Shown: positions 21,641 through 33,349, counted from the stretch's first letter. The stretch: 64,000 nucleotides of DNA from Tupaia tana (GCA_026018925.1 JAKSZU010000016.1:77014059-77078058); one strand, 5' to 3'. Notes: generated by a model from the letters alone, not told the origin. Program-made: numbers and translations.

Positions 21641-21644
21641 AGGA

Positions 21645-22005
21645 CTGGAAGTTTTTATGCCCCCCAAATCTATATTTTAAACCTTAGTCCCTTGTATGAT
21701 GGTGTTTGGAGGTGGGACTTTTGGAAGATAATTAGGGTTGATAAAGTCATGAGGGTTGTGCTTTTCTGATGGGATTAGCTCTGTTATTAAAAGGGGAAAG
21801 GACAGGAGCTCTATTTTCACCATGTAAGTACACATTGAGAAGATGGCTCTCTGTTCACCACTACAAGGGCCCTAACCAAACACCAAATCTGCCAGCACCT
21901 TCATCTTGGACTTTACAGCCTCTGGGCCTGTTTGAAATCAATGTTTGTTGTATAAGCCAATGGTAGTTTGTTAGCTCAGGTAGCAACCTTAGCTAAGAAA
22001 GTGGT
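21645..22005 (+). repeat. MaLR LTR (MST/MLT1-like)
   Basis: Solo LTR of the ERVL-MaLR group, a nonautonomous retroviral element. Reads in order 'atgccccccaaatctatatt', 'gtatgatggtgtttggaggt', 'aattagggttgataaagtca', 'gaggg..gatgggattagct', 'accatgtaagtacacattga', 'ccagcaccttcatcttggac' and 'gtttgttgtataagccaatg'. No internal region, primer-binding site or coding sequence is attached. Confidence 0.85.
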
Positions 22006-22009
22006 GTTA

Positions 22010-22765
22010 CTCTTGTCAACATGAAATAAAAAATAGAGACAAATCTCTAAGCAAAGAGATTTGGGAATGATACACAAGAGGTATAATTGCAGTTTGGGAC
22101 ACACACACACCAGGGTGGTCTGTAGTTTGACTGGAGAACAAAAAAAAGGGCAGAGGTTAGAATTTTATTGGGAAAAGAAATTTTGCAAGTTGTCCTGAAA
22201 GTTCTTTGGTTCTGGCTGAAGTTTCCTGGAGCAGATGAGTTCTGATTGGCAAGTGTCAGTAGTTGCTAAGTAACATTTGTAATCTTAGAGTTATCATTAG
22301 GCCCTTCAGTTTGGGATTCGGTTGGCAAGACAGTTTTTAGAACAGGCATATGTGACCTGATGTGTTTTTCTCAGTGGACTCTTGTCTTCATATTGGTTAG
22401 GTATGACATAAATAGCTCCATTTTGCATTATCAACGTTCACAGCCCCATTGGCATAAGAGTGAACTCAGTCTCAGAGAACTCAATTTGCTCAAGGGTATA
22501 ACACCAATAATAGTGGATTTAAAATTCAACTCTAGTTTGCCTGCCTTTAAATATGCTCTTCTCTCTACCACACAGTCTTCTCAGAGTTCAAAGTACTGGC
22601 TTGTGAATTCTTGTCCTCAAGGAATACATATTCAGCAGAGGTAATAAAGTTGTACAGGTTATGAATTATACAAGTCTGGGCATAGGTAGCTTATGTATCA
22701 TATTCATCAGATATTTGTGTTTTATTTTTCAGTTGTTCTGATAGGTGGTCTGTAAAAATGGTGCT
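22010..22765. other. Intron with possible MIR remnant
   Basis: Weak reverse-MIR text at 22455-22600 ('ctcagagaactcaatttgct', 'caagggtataacaccaataa'). Nothing else nameable. Confidence 0.35.
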
Positions 22766-22768
22766 TTC

Positions 22769-23038
22769 TTTGTTTTTGTTTTGCTATAGGGTACATGCAC
22801 TTGCTGGAGAGAGAGAGAGAGAGAGAGAGAGGGAAGAGAGAGAGAGAGAGCAAGGGAGAGGGAGAGGAAAAGTGAGAAATAATCCCCTAAGGGGGATGGC
22901 CACACTACAATCTTTTCTTCATTTTGCTCTTGGGATTTTGGGTGTGCACTCATACGCACCTGGTGTGTTTTCCAAGCCATTGTGTAGGTGGCCATGCGGA
23001 ATCCAACCACTTTAGCCACCACACCACCGGCTAGTCCT
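22769..23038 (-). repeat. SINE, GA-expanded
   Basis: Minus-strand copy with 'ttgctatagggtacatgcac', a GA expansion (22807-22850), body and head ending CACCGGCTAGTCC. The head is shorter than canonical. Confidence 0.82.
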
Positions 23039-23039
23039 G

Positions 23040-23578
23040 TAAAGGGTCTTAAGAAAGAGATGCCCTCTAAAAATTCACTCCAAGTGGTTGAGAGTAACAT
23101 AAATAATGAAGGTACACTCAGAGAGGAGCATGCCACATGAAAAACAGGGACTGAAAGTAGAAAGGGGACTTTAGCTTGAAAGAATCAGATGACACTTTGT
23201 GGGGAGGTTGTGATGATCATCACAACTGGCCAATAGACAGGTGGTAGGGGTGAAGAGAAATTGTTGCTGCAGAAAATGTTGAGGGCAAAGACATGTGTCC
23301 TGGTTTATTGTATCCAGTCAGGCTTGTGTTTGGTGTGGAATGGAAAAAAACATGGTCCTGAGGTGAAGATGAACATATTGCACTTTGAATTAAGTTGATA
23401 AATGTTGAACATGTGTGATGTCCAACAGCATGTTGCTAGATAAATATAAATGGCTAAAGGAAAGATTTGATCTTTGCTCCTGTGGGACCATATGTGTGAA
23501 CCTGAAATTCTTGGAGAATAGGAGAAAAATGTGTAGCTAAGAGCTGTCACATGAGGGATGGATTAAAAAGGATCTGGA
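23040..23578. other. Intron, no recognised feature
   Basis: Nothing nameable seen. Confidence 0.4.
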
Positions 23579-23581
23579 GAG

Positions 23582-23820
23582 GGGCCAGCAGATGGCATGG
23601 TGGTTAGGGCTCTGGGCTCCCACATGACCGACCATGGTTTGAGCCCCAGACCTGGCAGCTCAAAAATCTCACTGGATATTATGTGTATGTGTGCTCAAAG
23701 TTCCAAGAAGAGAAGGGATTGCAGTGTAGACATCTCCCTGGGTGGTGAGTTCCATTTTCCTTCTCTCTGTCTCAGTGAATGCCCTACAGCAAAACCAAAA
23801 CCAAACAAACAAACAGAAAA
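23582..23820 (+). repeat. SINE-A relative
   Basis: Head GGGCCAGCAGATGGCATGGT, GGGCTCCCACATGACCGACC, GGTTTGAGCC, shortened body with AGAAGGGATTGCAGTGTAG, tail CCCTACAGCAAAACC plus (CAAA)n. Confidence 0.85.
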
Positions 23821-23824
23821 AAAT

Positions 23825-24195
23825 AGAAGGAAATGTTATCAGGAAAGAGCACATGGAAGAAATAGAGCTTGAAATTAGGAAAAAGTACTGAGTTTAGATT
23901 GAAGATGAGGCAGAAAGGCTTTCTGGGTGGGAAGAACACCATATACCAAGATATGGGGCAAACCCACCATATTGTGTATTTGAGGGGTTGGGGAGGTCAG
24001 GAGAGAGAATTGAATACTGCAAAACTGGACAGAAACAAAGAAATATGCAGTGTAATCCACACATTGTTCAAAGAAGGCAATTGTGATTTAGGGGGACTGG
24101 TGCAACTTAATCGATAAATTTTGAAATCCAAAAATATTGGTTCAGATAGTCACTCTACCTCTTGAACCAGTTAGAATTAATCCCATTTTAAGATG
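23825..24195. other. Intron, possibly decayed L2
   Basis: Purine-rich text vaguely like reverse-sense L2 ('ggctttctgggtgggaagaa'), too decayed to call. Confidence 0.3.
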
Positions 24196-24199
24196 ACAG

Positions 24200-24430
24200 A
24201 AAGGATTCACCCTCTAGTGCAGTGATTAGGTGCTACACAGAGAAAATAGATCCCACATGGCCAGCCAGGGTTTGAGATCTGGCCCCACCAACTTACAAAA
24301 CATGCTGGATGTGCTCTCATGTGCCCAGGATTCTGATGAGATGGAGAACTGAAGAAAAAAGAATTATGGTATGACCAACTCTCTTTTTCTCTTGCATGTG
24401 CATACAACCTCTGGCATAAAACAATAATAA
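24200..24430 (+). repeat. SINE-B, diverged
   Basis: Head 'ctctagtgcagtgattaggt', 'atagatcccacatggccagc', 'gggtttgagatctggcccca', 'aaacatgctggatg', 'gagatggagaactga' and tail 'acaacctctggcataaaaca'. Confidence 0.75.
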
Positions 24431-24489
24431 TTTCAAATGATAGAAAGTTCAAAACATAAGTATGAATTCTCTTTTGTATTAAAAAAGTC

Positions 24490-24905
24490 CATTGATAGTT
24501 TAGGGCTGGTGTTGCATTCTACAGTATCAGAGACCCAGGCTCCTTCTGCTTTGTGGCTCTGCCACACATAGCTAGTGGCTTTCACCTCATAGTCCAATAT
24601 GGTTGCCAGTGCTTCTGCCATCATGTGTGCTTTCCACCAGAAGAGAGGAGGAAAGAATTAAGAAGGTGTCACCTCTTCCTTATAAAGCACTTCCTGTAAG
24701 TTGTACACATCATATTTTCTCTTTTCCTATTGGCCCAGAACATAGTAACATGGACGTACTTAACTTCTAAGGTTAGAGATTTAGGCTCTATTATTAGAGG
24801 TCTTGTGCCCAGCTAGAAATGGGTATTTTTATTACTAATGCAGAAGATGGAGGATTCAATGGATAATCAGATGTCTCTGACACAATACATTGACTTTTCC
24901 ACTAA
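24490..24905 (+). repeat. Ancient mammalian repeat, family not named
   Basis: 'gacccaggctccttctgctt', 'tgtggctctgccacacatag', 'cattggcc'-like 'tattggcccagaacatagta', 'acatggacgtacttaacttc' and 'tgtgcccagctagaaatggg' follow the order of a common dispersed mammalian repeat that I recognise but cannot name. Confidence 0.5.
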
Positions 24906-25050
24906 TATAAAAACCCTCAAGTCTCTGTTCTTTCTTTGTAAAATGGGAAAATCCACTTTTAGTTCTTAGGGTGAGAATTCAGAGAATATGGAAAGCATCT
25001 GCTACAACATATTCTTGCATATTAGATGCTAAGTACACAGTAGTTCCTTA
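24905..25050 (+). repeat. MIR fragment
   Basis: Forward MIR: 'tctttgtaaaatgggaaaat', 'gggtgagaattcagagaata', 'tgctaagtacacagtagttc'. Confidence 0.6.
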
Positions 25051-25054
25051 TCTG

Positions 25055-25405
25055 TATGGGACTTTTCTCACTTGCACATCCAGACCCTTGGGTCTCCTGA
25101 TCTGGAGATCAGGTTCTTTCTCTGCAACAATCTGAAGGAGCAACTATCCTAATTGTTTTCTTGTGTTTGTTTATTAATTGATGTAATCTGTAGAATATTT
25201 TTCTAAATAGTATCTTATAAGAAAGTACAGTATGTCAAAGATTTAAGTAGAGGTGGGAAGCCTAGAGCCCCATTGACACATCACCCACAACCTTTCCTCT
25301 CTGCCTTTGCATTTACATGTTAGATTTCTAGCAATCCACAGAGCACAGGTCCCACTGGACAGTAGATCAAGTATGGCTCATTGTCTTGGGGGAATAAGAA
25401 AACCA
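25055..25405. other. Intron, no recognised feature
   Basis: Nothing nameable seen. Confidence 0.4.
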
Positions 25406-25407
25406 GG

Positions 25408-25512
25408 AATTTCATTCATTCACCTGCTAGGCATTGAGCATTGACTCTAGACCAGGCAAGGGGGTTATGGCAATGAACAAAACAAAGCCCCTGCATTCCA
25501 GTGTGGGAATAT
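25408..25512 (-). mobile_element. L2 3'-end fragment
   Basis: Reverse L2 3' end: 'ttcattcattcacctgctag', 'gaccaggcaagggggttatg', 'gcaatgaacaaaacaaagcc', 'ctgcattccagtg'. Confidence 0.7.
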
Positions 25513-25578
25513 TCAGAAATTCTAGAATAAAATTTCACCTTGAATTGAGTATCAATCAACTCATATCATTAATTCATA

Positions 25579-25602
25579 TGTGTGTGTGTGTGTGTGTGTG
25601 TG
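25579..25602. repeat. (TG)n microsatellite
   Basis: Twelve TG units. Confidence 0.97.
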
Positions 25603-25785
25603 CCCATGAGAAAAGAAGCAACATCCACACATATTTGCCTCTTTGAGATCTTGAGTAATTTGGTAGCATAGATACAAGGACTGAGTTTGTAGAAACTGCT
25701 GTCACATTGGCTACTTCTTTTTCTGCTCTCTGGACTCGATGCTAATTGTGTGAACTGGTTCCATTTACTCTTGTGCCAGTCAATT

Positions 25786-25816
25786 CTTTTTTCTTTTTCT
25801 TTTCTCTCTCTCTCTT

Positions 25817-25848
<32 letters not shown>

Positions 25849-26100
25849 TGGGAGATGTTTTGCTATAGGGTGCGTATGCTACCAGAAAGCCAGAGAGAAA
25901 CAGAGAGACAGAAAATGAGAAATCACCCCCTGGGATGGATGGCCATGTCGCAATCCCTTCTCCTCCATTCTCCTCTCAGGATCTTGGCCATGCATGCACA
26001 TGCGCCTAGTGTGAGTTTAAGCCACTGGGTCCGGGACTCGAACCACTGTCGATTACATGGGATTCCAGCTACATAGCCATTATGCCAACTGCTGGTCCCC
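25786..26100 (-). repeat. SINE-A with long poly-T/CT tail
   Basis: Tail tract of T, CT and T (25786-25850), GGGAGATGTTTTGCTATAGG, body, head ending CTGCTGGTCCCC. Flanks TTGTGCCAGTCAATTC / CTGTGCCAGTGAGCTC look like an aged duplication. Confidence 0.9.
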
Positions 26101-26242
26101 CTGTGCCAGTGAGCTCTAAATGATTGTGTGAGACATAGTCACTTGAAGTTTGTGATTTATTTAGTCCTATTTTGATAGTGCTATAAAACACTACTCAGAA
26201 TGTCCAGATCCTCCACCCTAGGTTCCTGAGAGGACCCCAGAT

Positions 26243-26377
26243 ACAAAGAGATTTCAAAAAATTTATGGATAACTGGAATTAAAGTATGAGTTTATCTTGG
26301 TTAAAATTTTTTTAAAAATATATGCAGTTTTTTAAATAATATGCATTTTTCATGAACCTTTTTGGAGACCCCCTTGT
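26243..26377. mobile_element. MITE-B copy 1
   Basis: About 135 bp with inverted ends: left 'atttcaaaaaatttatggat', right 'catgaacctttttggagacc'. The middle 'tgagtttatcttggttaaaa' and 'atatgcagttttttaaataa' is shared with copies at 30391, 51622 and 57525. No coding capacity. Confidence 0.75.
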
Positions 26378-26384
26378 AAAAGGA

Positions 26385-26995
26385 AAAAGAGTAGAATGGA
26401 ATTAAAAAAAAAAGCACTGTATTAATGGTCATTCAGGCTTCCAATAATTCTCAATAAAGTAGAATTCAGACATGCATCTTGGATACTCCATTCACCCCAC
26501 TCACAGTTACAGTTTTGGCCAGTTGGTTTAGGGACTCAAGTACGTTGTCTGGGATGTGGGAGGGGGGATTGTCATATTTACAGAGTAAGTTTTGCCTTGA
26601 CTTATTTACTCTAAGTTATAGATGTAGAGGCTGTATTATAACAGATGGTATGGAGGCTCTGGTCCCTAATGATTTACAGCTGAGCTCCTGTCCCTGGGCT
26701 CAGGTGTGTTCACCAAATAGTGATGGAAGGCCAGGAGACATGGTGGCAGGTGGCCACCAGGGCCAGGCCCTTGCACTCCAGGAGACTCCAGGGAGCCCAG
26801 CCCAGGGATTACTGTAGATCCAAATGGTCTGATTGGCTCCTCTTGTTCCATGGGGTGGGGCTCAGGAGAGGGCACATTGCCTTTTTTGGGCACTGGAATT
26901 GGCAGCCAAATGATCCTTCAGCATTTAAAAGAAAGGCCTTTGACCTCACATTTTAGGAGAGAGAAAGATTGTTGTATAAAACCATGACAACTACT
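26385..26995. other. Intron with GC-richer patch
   Basis: The GC-rich part at 26690-26860 contains several CCAGG/CCTGG words. No exon-like segment or nameable repeat. Confidence 0.4.
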
Positions 26996-26999
26996 GTGA

Positions 27000-27320
27000 C
27001 CCTGTCATCATTTCATGCACCCATACGTGCCAAGCTCTCTGCTGGCCATATTAAAAAAACATAGCTTATCCAATTTTATTGCATGTAGCCCCTATGATTA
27101 TCCAGAAATGTGGCTATTATAACCTCACTTTTACAGAAAAGGGAACACATACTCTGAGAATTAGGATACTCACCTGTAATTGAAAGCAACAGAACTATTG
27201 GGTTGTCGGAGCAGTCATGATGCATCTTTTCTATATTTTTCTATATAGAAATGTGTCATGGCTTTTCCAATAGCTCAGGAGATTCTAACCTGGGCTACCT
27301 GATTCCAAATCTAAGCAGTG
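27000..27320 (-). repeat. MIR split by MITE-A
   Basis: Reverse MIR on both sides of the MITE: 'ctcacttttacagaaaaggg', 'aacacatactctgagaatta' on the left and 'attctaacctgggctacctg' on the right of 27198-27277. Confidence 0.6.
27198..27277. mobile_element. MITE-A copy 3
   Basis: About 80 bp. The left end TTGGGTTGTCGGAGCAGTCA is the best-preserved terminus of the family, with TA immediately before it (27196-27197). The right arm reads inverse as TATTGGAAAAGCCATGACAC. Centre AT-rich. Confidence 0.85.
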
Positions 27321-27387
27321 GTCTTGCAGTTGTTGCACTGGAAATAAACATTGAAAGTGCAAGATGGTAAGACCTGGGTCTGCTCAT

Positions 27388-27505
27388 CACTTGTTTATTT
27401 ATTCAGCAAATGCTTTTAAGCACTGACTCCAAGACACACATACTTCTAGGTGTTTTAGCTACAGTGATTAAAACAAAGATCCCTGCTTTTACAGAACTTT
27501 CCATC
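27388..27505 (-). mobile_element. L2 3'-end fragment
   Basis: Reverse L2 3' end: 'tttatttattcagcaaatgc', 'cacatacttctaggtgtttt', 'agtgattaaaacaaagatcc', 'tgcttttacagaacttt'. Confidence 0.65.
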
Positions 27506-27509
27506 TCCT

Positions 27510-28598
27510 GTTCTAATTATTTTAAAATTCAGTTTTGCTCAGCCAAGACAGCAAACATTACTTTTTTTAATTGGCCACAACAGAATTTGTGTTGAAAGAG
27601 TAAACACTATTTCCCTCACTTTTTTTTTTTCCTAACCCAGTTTTTTTCTGTTTCTCTATGCCGTACTTTCTGAGCCCATCTTGGATGATCTGGCCTGGGC
27701 TATGCAGATCTCTGTGTTGGAGTTATTAAATTTTGTCCTGACATTTAAGTCTCAGCTCTGCTGTCATACCTTCAGTAATTGTTCAGCAGAAACAGGAAAC
27801 CTCCAATGAGTATATGAAATTGAGCACTGGGGCAGAGAGGAAGGTGCACCCATCAAGAGACTGTTGAAGAGAAGGTGCAAGGAGATAAGGGAAGTGCATG
27901 GGTGGGGAATTGAAAACTGGTGCAAGTAGGATGCGATTGCTCTAAGGAAGAATGAGAATTCCTTCGTGCCCGTGAGGGAGTCGTTAATGGAAGATGAGAA
28001 CACACTAAGACAGACATCAAAGTTGCAGGGATTTCAAACCACCAGGAGAAAGCTGGAAAGAGCAAAGTAATTCTAAACATGAGAGTGTCTTGAGAATTGA
28101 GAAGAGGTTAAAGAAAACAGTGAGTCTGTTTTCAAAAACATCTGAATTAAATGACAAGTGAAAAGAAAAACCCCAAAACTATGACACCCAAAGCAGCTGA
28201 GGGAGGCAGTTAAGAGACAGTGCAATTCAGGAGATGGCCCTGGAATCATGGGAAATGGTAGAGCAGATGGAAAATTAACCAAAAATTGAGAAAGACTAAA
28301 TGGGTTATGGTGGCATTTATGAAATAGTAAGAGAATTAAAGTCTAAAGGGAAATAGTGAATAATAAATATGTCTAGAGAACATTTCGATAATCAGATTTT
28401 GGAAGTTGAAGGAGACTACGGAGAAAGAGTTGAAATAGAAATCAGGAGGAATGAGACGTTATAAGTAATAGTTATTAAGGGAGCTTAGGTAACACATGTG
28501 TGGTTGGCTGTTTGACAAAAGGACAGAGGAGCCTTGGAAATGAGTACACTAAATGGCACCGAGAAACATGGCTTAGAACATGACTTTAAAAACATGAC
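27510..28598. other. Intron, purine-rich, no firm assignment
   Basis: 27880-28600 is purine-rich and looks like decayed reverse-sense LINE text, but I cannot place it. No exon-like segment. Confidence 0.35.
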
Positions 28599-28601
28599 TG
28601 A

Positions 28602-28839
28602 AGGGGACCAGATGACATAGTGGTTATTTTGCTGACTCCCATATAGTTGACCGTGGTTTGAGTCCCAGACGCAGCAACTTAAAACTCATTCCCTGTGCAT
28701 GTGCATGTGTGCCCAAAATCCTGAGAGGAGAATGGAAGAGAAGGGATTGTAGCCTGGCCATTCCTTCAAGGGGTGATTTCTCACTTTCCATTTCTCTGGT
28801 AAGCACACATGCCCTATGGCAAAAATCTCTCTAAAAAAA
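28602..28839 (+). repeat. SINE-A, diverged
   Basis: Head GGGGACCAGATGACATAGTG, GACTCCCATATAGTTGACCG, GGTTTGAGTCC, body GAGAGGAGAATGGAAGAGAA, tail CCCTATGGCAAAAATCTCTC. Flanks AAAAACATGACTGA / AAAAAATGATTGA look like a duplication. Confidence 0.88.
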
Positions 28840-28934
28840 AATGATTGAGATGTGTTTATGGTGGTAGGGAATAAGACAGGGTGGAAAAAAATGAGTACAA
28901 CATGTCAAATTTATTTAAATGGTAACGACTTTTT

Positions 28935-29160
28935 GTTAGTAGCAATCATGGACCCGGCATTGTACTAGGCACTTCATGTACAGTAGAGAGTTATGTTGGA
29001 TTAAGCCACATGAAACTGTCACAGCTAGTTCTTATGGTTTAACCTAATCCATTTTTTTTAAAGAAGGAATGAAGGCTCAGAGAATTTTAAGTATGCTTCC
29101 CAAGGTGACACAGCTGAGGAGCTGCAGAGCGGAGCTTTGATCCGGGTACTGTCTTACTGC
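28935..29160 (-). repeat. MIR
   Basis: Reverse MIR: 'cattgtactaggcacttcat', 'gaatgaaggctcagagaatt', 'tcccaaggtgacacagctga', 'agctttgatccgggtactgt'. Confidence 0.75.
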
Positions 29161-29214
29161 CAAAGCTTTTCCCTTTCCTCAATATCTGAAAACTCCTACA
29201 AATAGAAATAGCTA

Positions 29215-29345
29215 TTCATTCTTTTATTCGTTCCACTCATGCTTATTCAGTACACCAGCTCTGTGCCAGGCACCCCGTTTGGTACTGGAAGTACAGTCCT
29301 AACACAAGGCAGATGAAGTCCCCGCCTTCTTAGGGTCTTGGCTCT
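29215..29345 (-). mobile_element. L2 3'-end fragment
   Basis: Reverse L2: 'attcttttattcgttccact', 'agctctgtgccaggcacccc', 'gaagtccccgccttcttagg'. Confidence 0.7.
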
Positions 29346-29523
29346 ACGGGTTAACTTGACTGATATGCTCTGTATTCGTGCTGGAAAAATAAAACCATGC
29401 TGTACACTGTAAAGAGGTACAGTGAGTAAATGTAAGTAAAGAAAGAAAGAAGAAAAGAAAAACATGAATAACCTAATAAACAGATTGTGACTCCAAAAAA
29501 AAAATAAACAAAGATAGTCTAGA

Positions 29524-30163
29524 ACAGTTGTCCAACAGAAATAAATACAAGCCACGTGTAACCTACATTTTCTGGTAGCACATTTAAACAGTAAAGAGAA
29601 ACAGATAAAATTAATTTTAATAACCCAAATGTATTTTTATTTACATTTGAGCATTATATATCTTAAACAGAAGAATAATACACATATTTTTAACCCAACT
29701 TGTCTCAACAATTTCTTTTTTTTTTAATAAAGGTTTTTGTCCTAGGTTGTGTGCGCTCACCAGAGAGGGATAAAGACAGTGAAAAGAAAAGTGAGAAATC
29801 ACCCCCCAGAGGGGATGGCCACACATCAGTCCTTTCTCCTCTATTCTTCTGGGATCTTGGGCACCCACACACACATGCCTGGTGTAAGTTTCAAACCACC
29901 AGATCCAGGACTCAAACCGCAGTTGGTCATGTGGGAGTCCAGTGACCTAACCACTACACCACCTGCTGGCCCCAACATGTCTTGACACTTCCAACATGAA
30001 ATCAAAATAAAAATTATTCATGAACTGTTTTACATTGCATTTAACACAAAGTCCTTAAGACCCAGTGTGTGTTTTACACATACGACACATCTTGTTCAGG
30101 CTAAACACATATCCAGTGCTCCATACCCACATGTGGGTGGTGTTACTGTATTAGACAGTGCAG
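29524..30163. mobile_element. hAT-like MER element split by a SINE
   Basis: Left end ACAGTTGTCCAACAGAAATA and right end 'ctgtattagacagtgcagg' form the TGTCCAATA-type inverted ends. Internal 'gataaaattaattttaataa', 'gtgtgttttacacatacgac' and 'acccacatgtgggtggtgtt' follow the order of a common mammalian hAT repeat. The SINE at 29715-29974 sits inside. Confidence 0.7.
29715..29974 (-). repeat. SINE-A, diverged
   Basis: Minus-strand copy with 'aggtttttgtcctaggttgt', body and head ending CCACCTGCTGGCCCC. Flanks CAACTTGTCTCAACAATTT / CAACATGTCTTGACACTTC are an aged duplication. Confidence 0.88.
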
Positions 30164-30390
30164 GTTTTGAAATAACTTGACAATTTTGATCCCATTGCTT
30201 TCCCATCATCATAACACAGAAAATACCCTCTACCTGTTTTTCAAGTTCTGAGTCCTATACATCAAGCCATTCATAGAGCACAAAATGCCAGCAGTAAAGA
30301 AACGTTTATTCCCCTTGGGCTTCAGCTTTCTTTACCTGAGACTATGGTTACTAAAGGAAACTTGTACTGTTTGTATGTATGTCATATATA

Positions 30391-30518
30391 TAAGGGCTCA
30401 TTAAAAGTTCATGGAAAAATGAAATTAAAGTATGAGTTCACTTTGATGCAAAAAACTTGAAACCCATGCAGTTTTTCTTTCAATACACATTTCCCATCAC
30501 TTTTTAAAAGCCCCTAGT
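30391..30518. mobile_element. MITE-B copy 2
   Basis: Left 'aagggctcattaaaagttca', right inverse 'aggggcttttaaaaagtgat'. The middle 'tgagttcactttgatgcaaa' and 'gaaacccatgcagtttttct' matches copy 1. Confidence 0.8.
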
Positions 30519-30529
30519 ATTTACATATT

Positions 30530-31865
30530 TTCTGAATTTAGCGTTGTGCATGTCACTGATTGTAATAAACAACTCTTTGGCACTTCATAGTCAATGGATG
30601 GTAATAACACAGAAGTAAACTTTCTGAATTATTAGAGCCTTCCCCCTTCTTCTGTAGTTTGCCAGCATGTTTTCACATATTTATTGCTCCTGAGGGAAAT
30701 ATTGGAAATGTAATTTGAAGCTTAGTTAGCAGCAGCCAGAATTTCAGTATTTTATCTGGTCACTAAAGGTTTATAATCAATTTTTAAGAGATAAGCAAAA
30801 CACTGATAATATTTTACTGTTTAATAACAAATGCCCAGCAGGTTTAATGGGGACCAAGCAATGTGGTATATGATGATATTTCCCTAGGTAAAGAATTTTG
30901 CTCTGGAGCATGTTTAAATGGGAAGAAAGCCTAAGGAAATATGGATTGTCCTCCCCAGATATTGGATGGGGGAATTGAAGGTAATAGGTACTTGCTCCCT
31001 GCCAACTTCATAATGAAATTACTGTTCGGCAGAAATTTCTGTTAGTTTTCTTTTTTTCCTCCCAAGGGTCTGAAGACTCTTAATAGGAAAAAAAGAAAAA
31101 GGATAATATTAACATTGAGTATATGAAGTCAGTGGTCCAGAGTATTGACTCTTAAAGAAATACAAAAGAATCTGGAACATGAGGTTTTCCATTTTGTTGT
31201 TTTCATGTAATCTGAAGAAGCGTGATCATATCGAAATAATCACCCTAGTTCCACAAAGTGGAAAAAAGGAATGAGTGGAAGAAATAGATACAAGAAACCA
31301 ACAAAGGAGGTTTAAGTAAATTCACCTGGTAAATCCAAAGAAGTTGATCAACAGATGACATTCTAACTTCTGACGCGAAGTGACTTTCTATTCATGTAAC
31401 GTGGCCCCTGAGGGCCATATGTCTGTACCAAACCAAAACATTGGTTCCCTGGTCTACCTTTTCCAAATAGATAACAAATGGGATATTTTCAAATCTCTTG
31501 GTAATTTACGACATTTTTCATTTTCACCAACTTCTGGGGAATTTGATAGATTCAACCTGAACTTCATTCACCCAAAGTGTTGGATGAGTGAAGTTTGGCT
31601 TTGAGGTTTTATTGGATTCAGTAAGAAATACCTGAGGAATTGGCTGACCTAACTATGTATTTAGGGCAGCAGATACAGCTTGCCTGGGGAACTGATTTTC
31701 TACTAACTCAGGTAAAGGCTACTGATGGTCTCTGAATTTTTAAATTGAAATTCCATAAGCTGTGTGTTCCACTGGTGTTGCTTGCCCATTTGCTCAATTT
31801 CTTTACTCCAACTTTGACCTATTTCTTGCCTTGATTGGTGTAAAACATCATCTATTCACCTGCCT
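30530..31865. other. Intron, no recognised feature
   Basis: A repeat-poor 1.3 kb stretch. No exon with splice sites seen; the small open frame at 31380-31604 has no family signature. Confidence 0.4.
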
Positions 31866-31869
31866 GCTT

Positions 31870-32600
31870 TGAAAACTTGCTCTTCAAGGCCACCCTCAGA
31901 AACATAATGAAGTGCAAACCCCAGAGTGTAACCTGTACGGTATTTGCTTACCTGACTCCTGCTTCTTTCTCTAGCTTCTCCCCCACATACTTCCCACATG
32001 CTCCTCACATCCCTACCACTCTGAACTGATTATACTCATTGAGCATGTCGTGATATTTCATGGCTCTCTTCCTTTGACTTTCTTCCATGCAATGTGTTTT
32101 TTCCCTTTTCACCTGCCACTCACCTGACAACCCAGCACAACCCAAACATCTTTCACTTTACCTCTTGAGTCCGGCCCTGAATCACAATAGAACTGACCAT
32201 TCGATTCCTTATGCTCTTTACAAGCTTACTACACATCTCTATTTTTACCCTTATTATTCTTTTTTGAGAATTATTTATTAAATTTTATTAGTTATTATTA
32301 TTTAATTTTGTTATAGAGCACATGTACTTACCAGAGAGAGACAGAGAAAAAGACACAGAGAGAGGGAAAGTGAGGAAGCAAGCTGCCAGGTCTAGGACTC
32401 ATACCATGGTTGGCCATGTGGGAGTCCAGCATTTTACCACCATGCTACCTGCTGACACTCATCATTGTTTATTGCAATTGTGTGTATTTCTCTCCTCAAC
32501 CTTGAAAACTGACATGTGTTTGGTTACTTAGGTATGATGTTCCTTGCTTATTTCTTGGCATATGTTGTGGCACGTAGTAGGTATGCAAATGTGTTTATTA
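31870..32600 (+). mobile_element. L2 fragment split by SINE-S
   Basis: Forward L2-like pyrimidine-rich text: 'tttgcttacctgactcctgc', 'cacctgccactcacctgaca', and after the SINE 'gttgtggcacgtagtaggta'. Decayed. Confidence 0.55.
32263..32457 (-). repeat. SINE-S copy 2
   Basis: Minus-strand head (GTCAGCAGGTAGCATGGTGG, GGACTCCCACATGGCCAACC) joined through CTAGACCTGGCAGCTTGCTT directly to the pyrimidine tract, then TTATAACAAAATTAAATAAT AT-rich tail. Central body absent, as in copy 1. Confidence 0.85.
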
Positions 32601-32895
32601 GATGGGAGGATGGATTAATGTGTTGATGATTATATTAATGGATAGATGTATGTGTGTGCAATTGTGTGTGTGCATATGTATTGATAGATGCATGGATAAA
32701 TATATTGATGGATGGGTGGATAGATACCTGAATATATTGATGAATAGGAGGATGGGTAACGATGAATATATAGATGGGTGAATGGATGAGAACTTTGAAG
32801 GATGGATAGATGGATAGATATATGAATGGGCAGATATAAAAATGACTAATATAATGATGGATGGATGAATAGATACATGGATGAAGTATTGATGA
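32600..32895. repeat. TGGA/TAGA-rich tetranucleotide tract
   Basis: About 290 bp of imperfect GGAT, GATA and TGAA units (e.g. 'gatggatagatggatagata' near 32802). On the minus strand it reads as an open frame rich in H, I, P, S and Y, which is an artefact of the repeat. Confidence 0.9.
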
Positions 32896-32899
32896 ATAA

Positions 32900-33345
32900 A
32901 TGGCATGCCCAGTGATATCTGTCAACATACTTAACCACTAAGCATTATCTGAGTTTCAACAGTATGTAAGCAATGTAGCAGTGCTAAAAATAACCATAGA
33001 GAACAAATCCAAAATGTCAACTTAAGAAATAAAAACAGCTTAAACTAGGCCCCAGTTACTTTGAAATCATACTGATAATAAAGAATTTAACCAAAGTTCA
33101 GTTCTCTAAACTCCAGTATATGTAAATGTCTTCTCAAGAGTCTCAGTAAGGGGATGTGGAATGGATCATTCCTTAGATGTGCCTATTTGGACCGTGTCCA
33201 CTTAGCTCATCAAACTCCAGCCAGGAAGCATCAAAGGAACAAGAAAAAAAAATCAGTTTCAATTGTCTAGATAACGAATGGTTTTTGAGCCATTAGCAAA
33301 ATGCTGAAGTTCTCTTCCAATGCAGAGAAGCATTTTTACTTGTGC
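32900..33345. other. Intron, no recognised feature
   Basis: Nothing nameable seen. Confidence 0.4.
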
Positions 33346-33349
33346 TTTC

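Noticed and set aside
26745..26770. Possible CTCF-like site (GGCCACCAGGGCCAGG)
   Set aside because: The GGGGC core expected after CCASYAG is missing; too weak to call.
32598..32928. Two overlapping minus-strand frames rich in His, Ile, Pro, Ser and Tyr
   Set aside because: Translation of a TGGA/TAGA tetranucleotide tract, no splice sites or family match.
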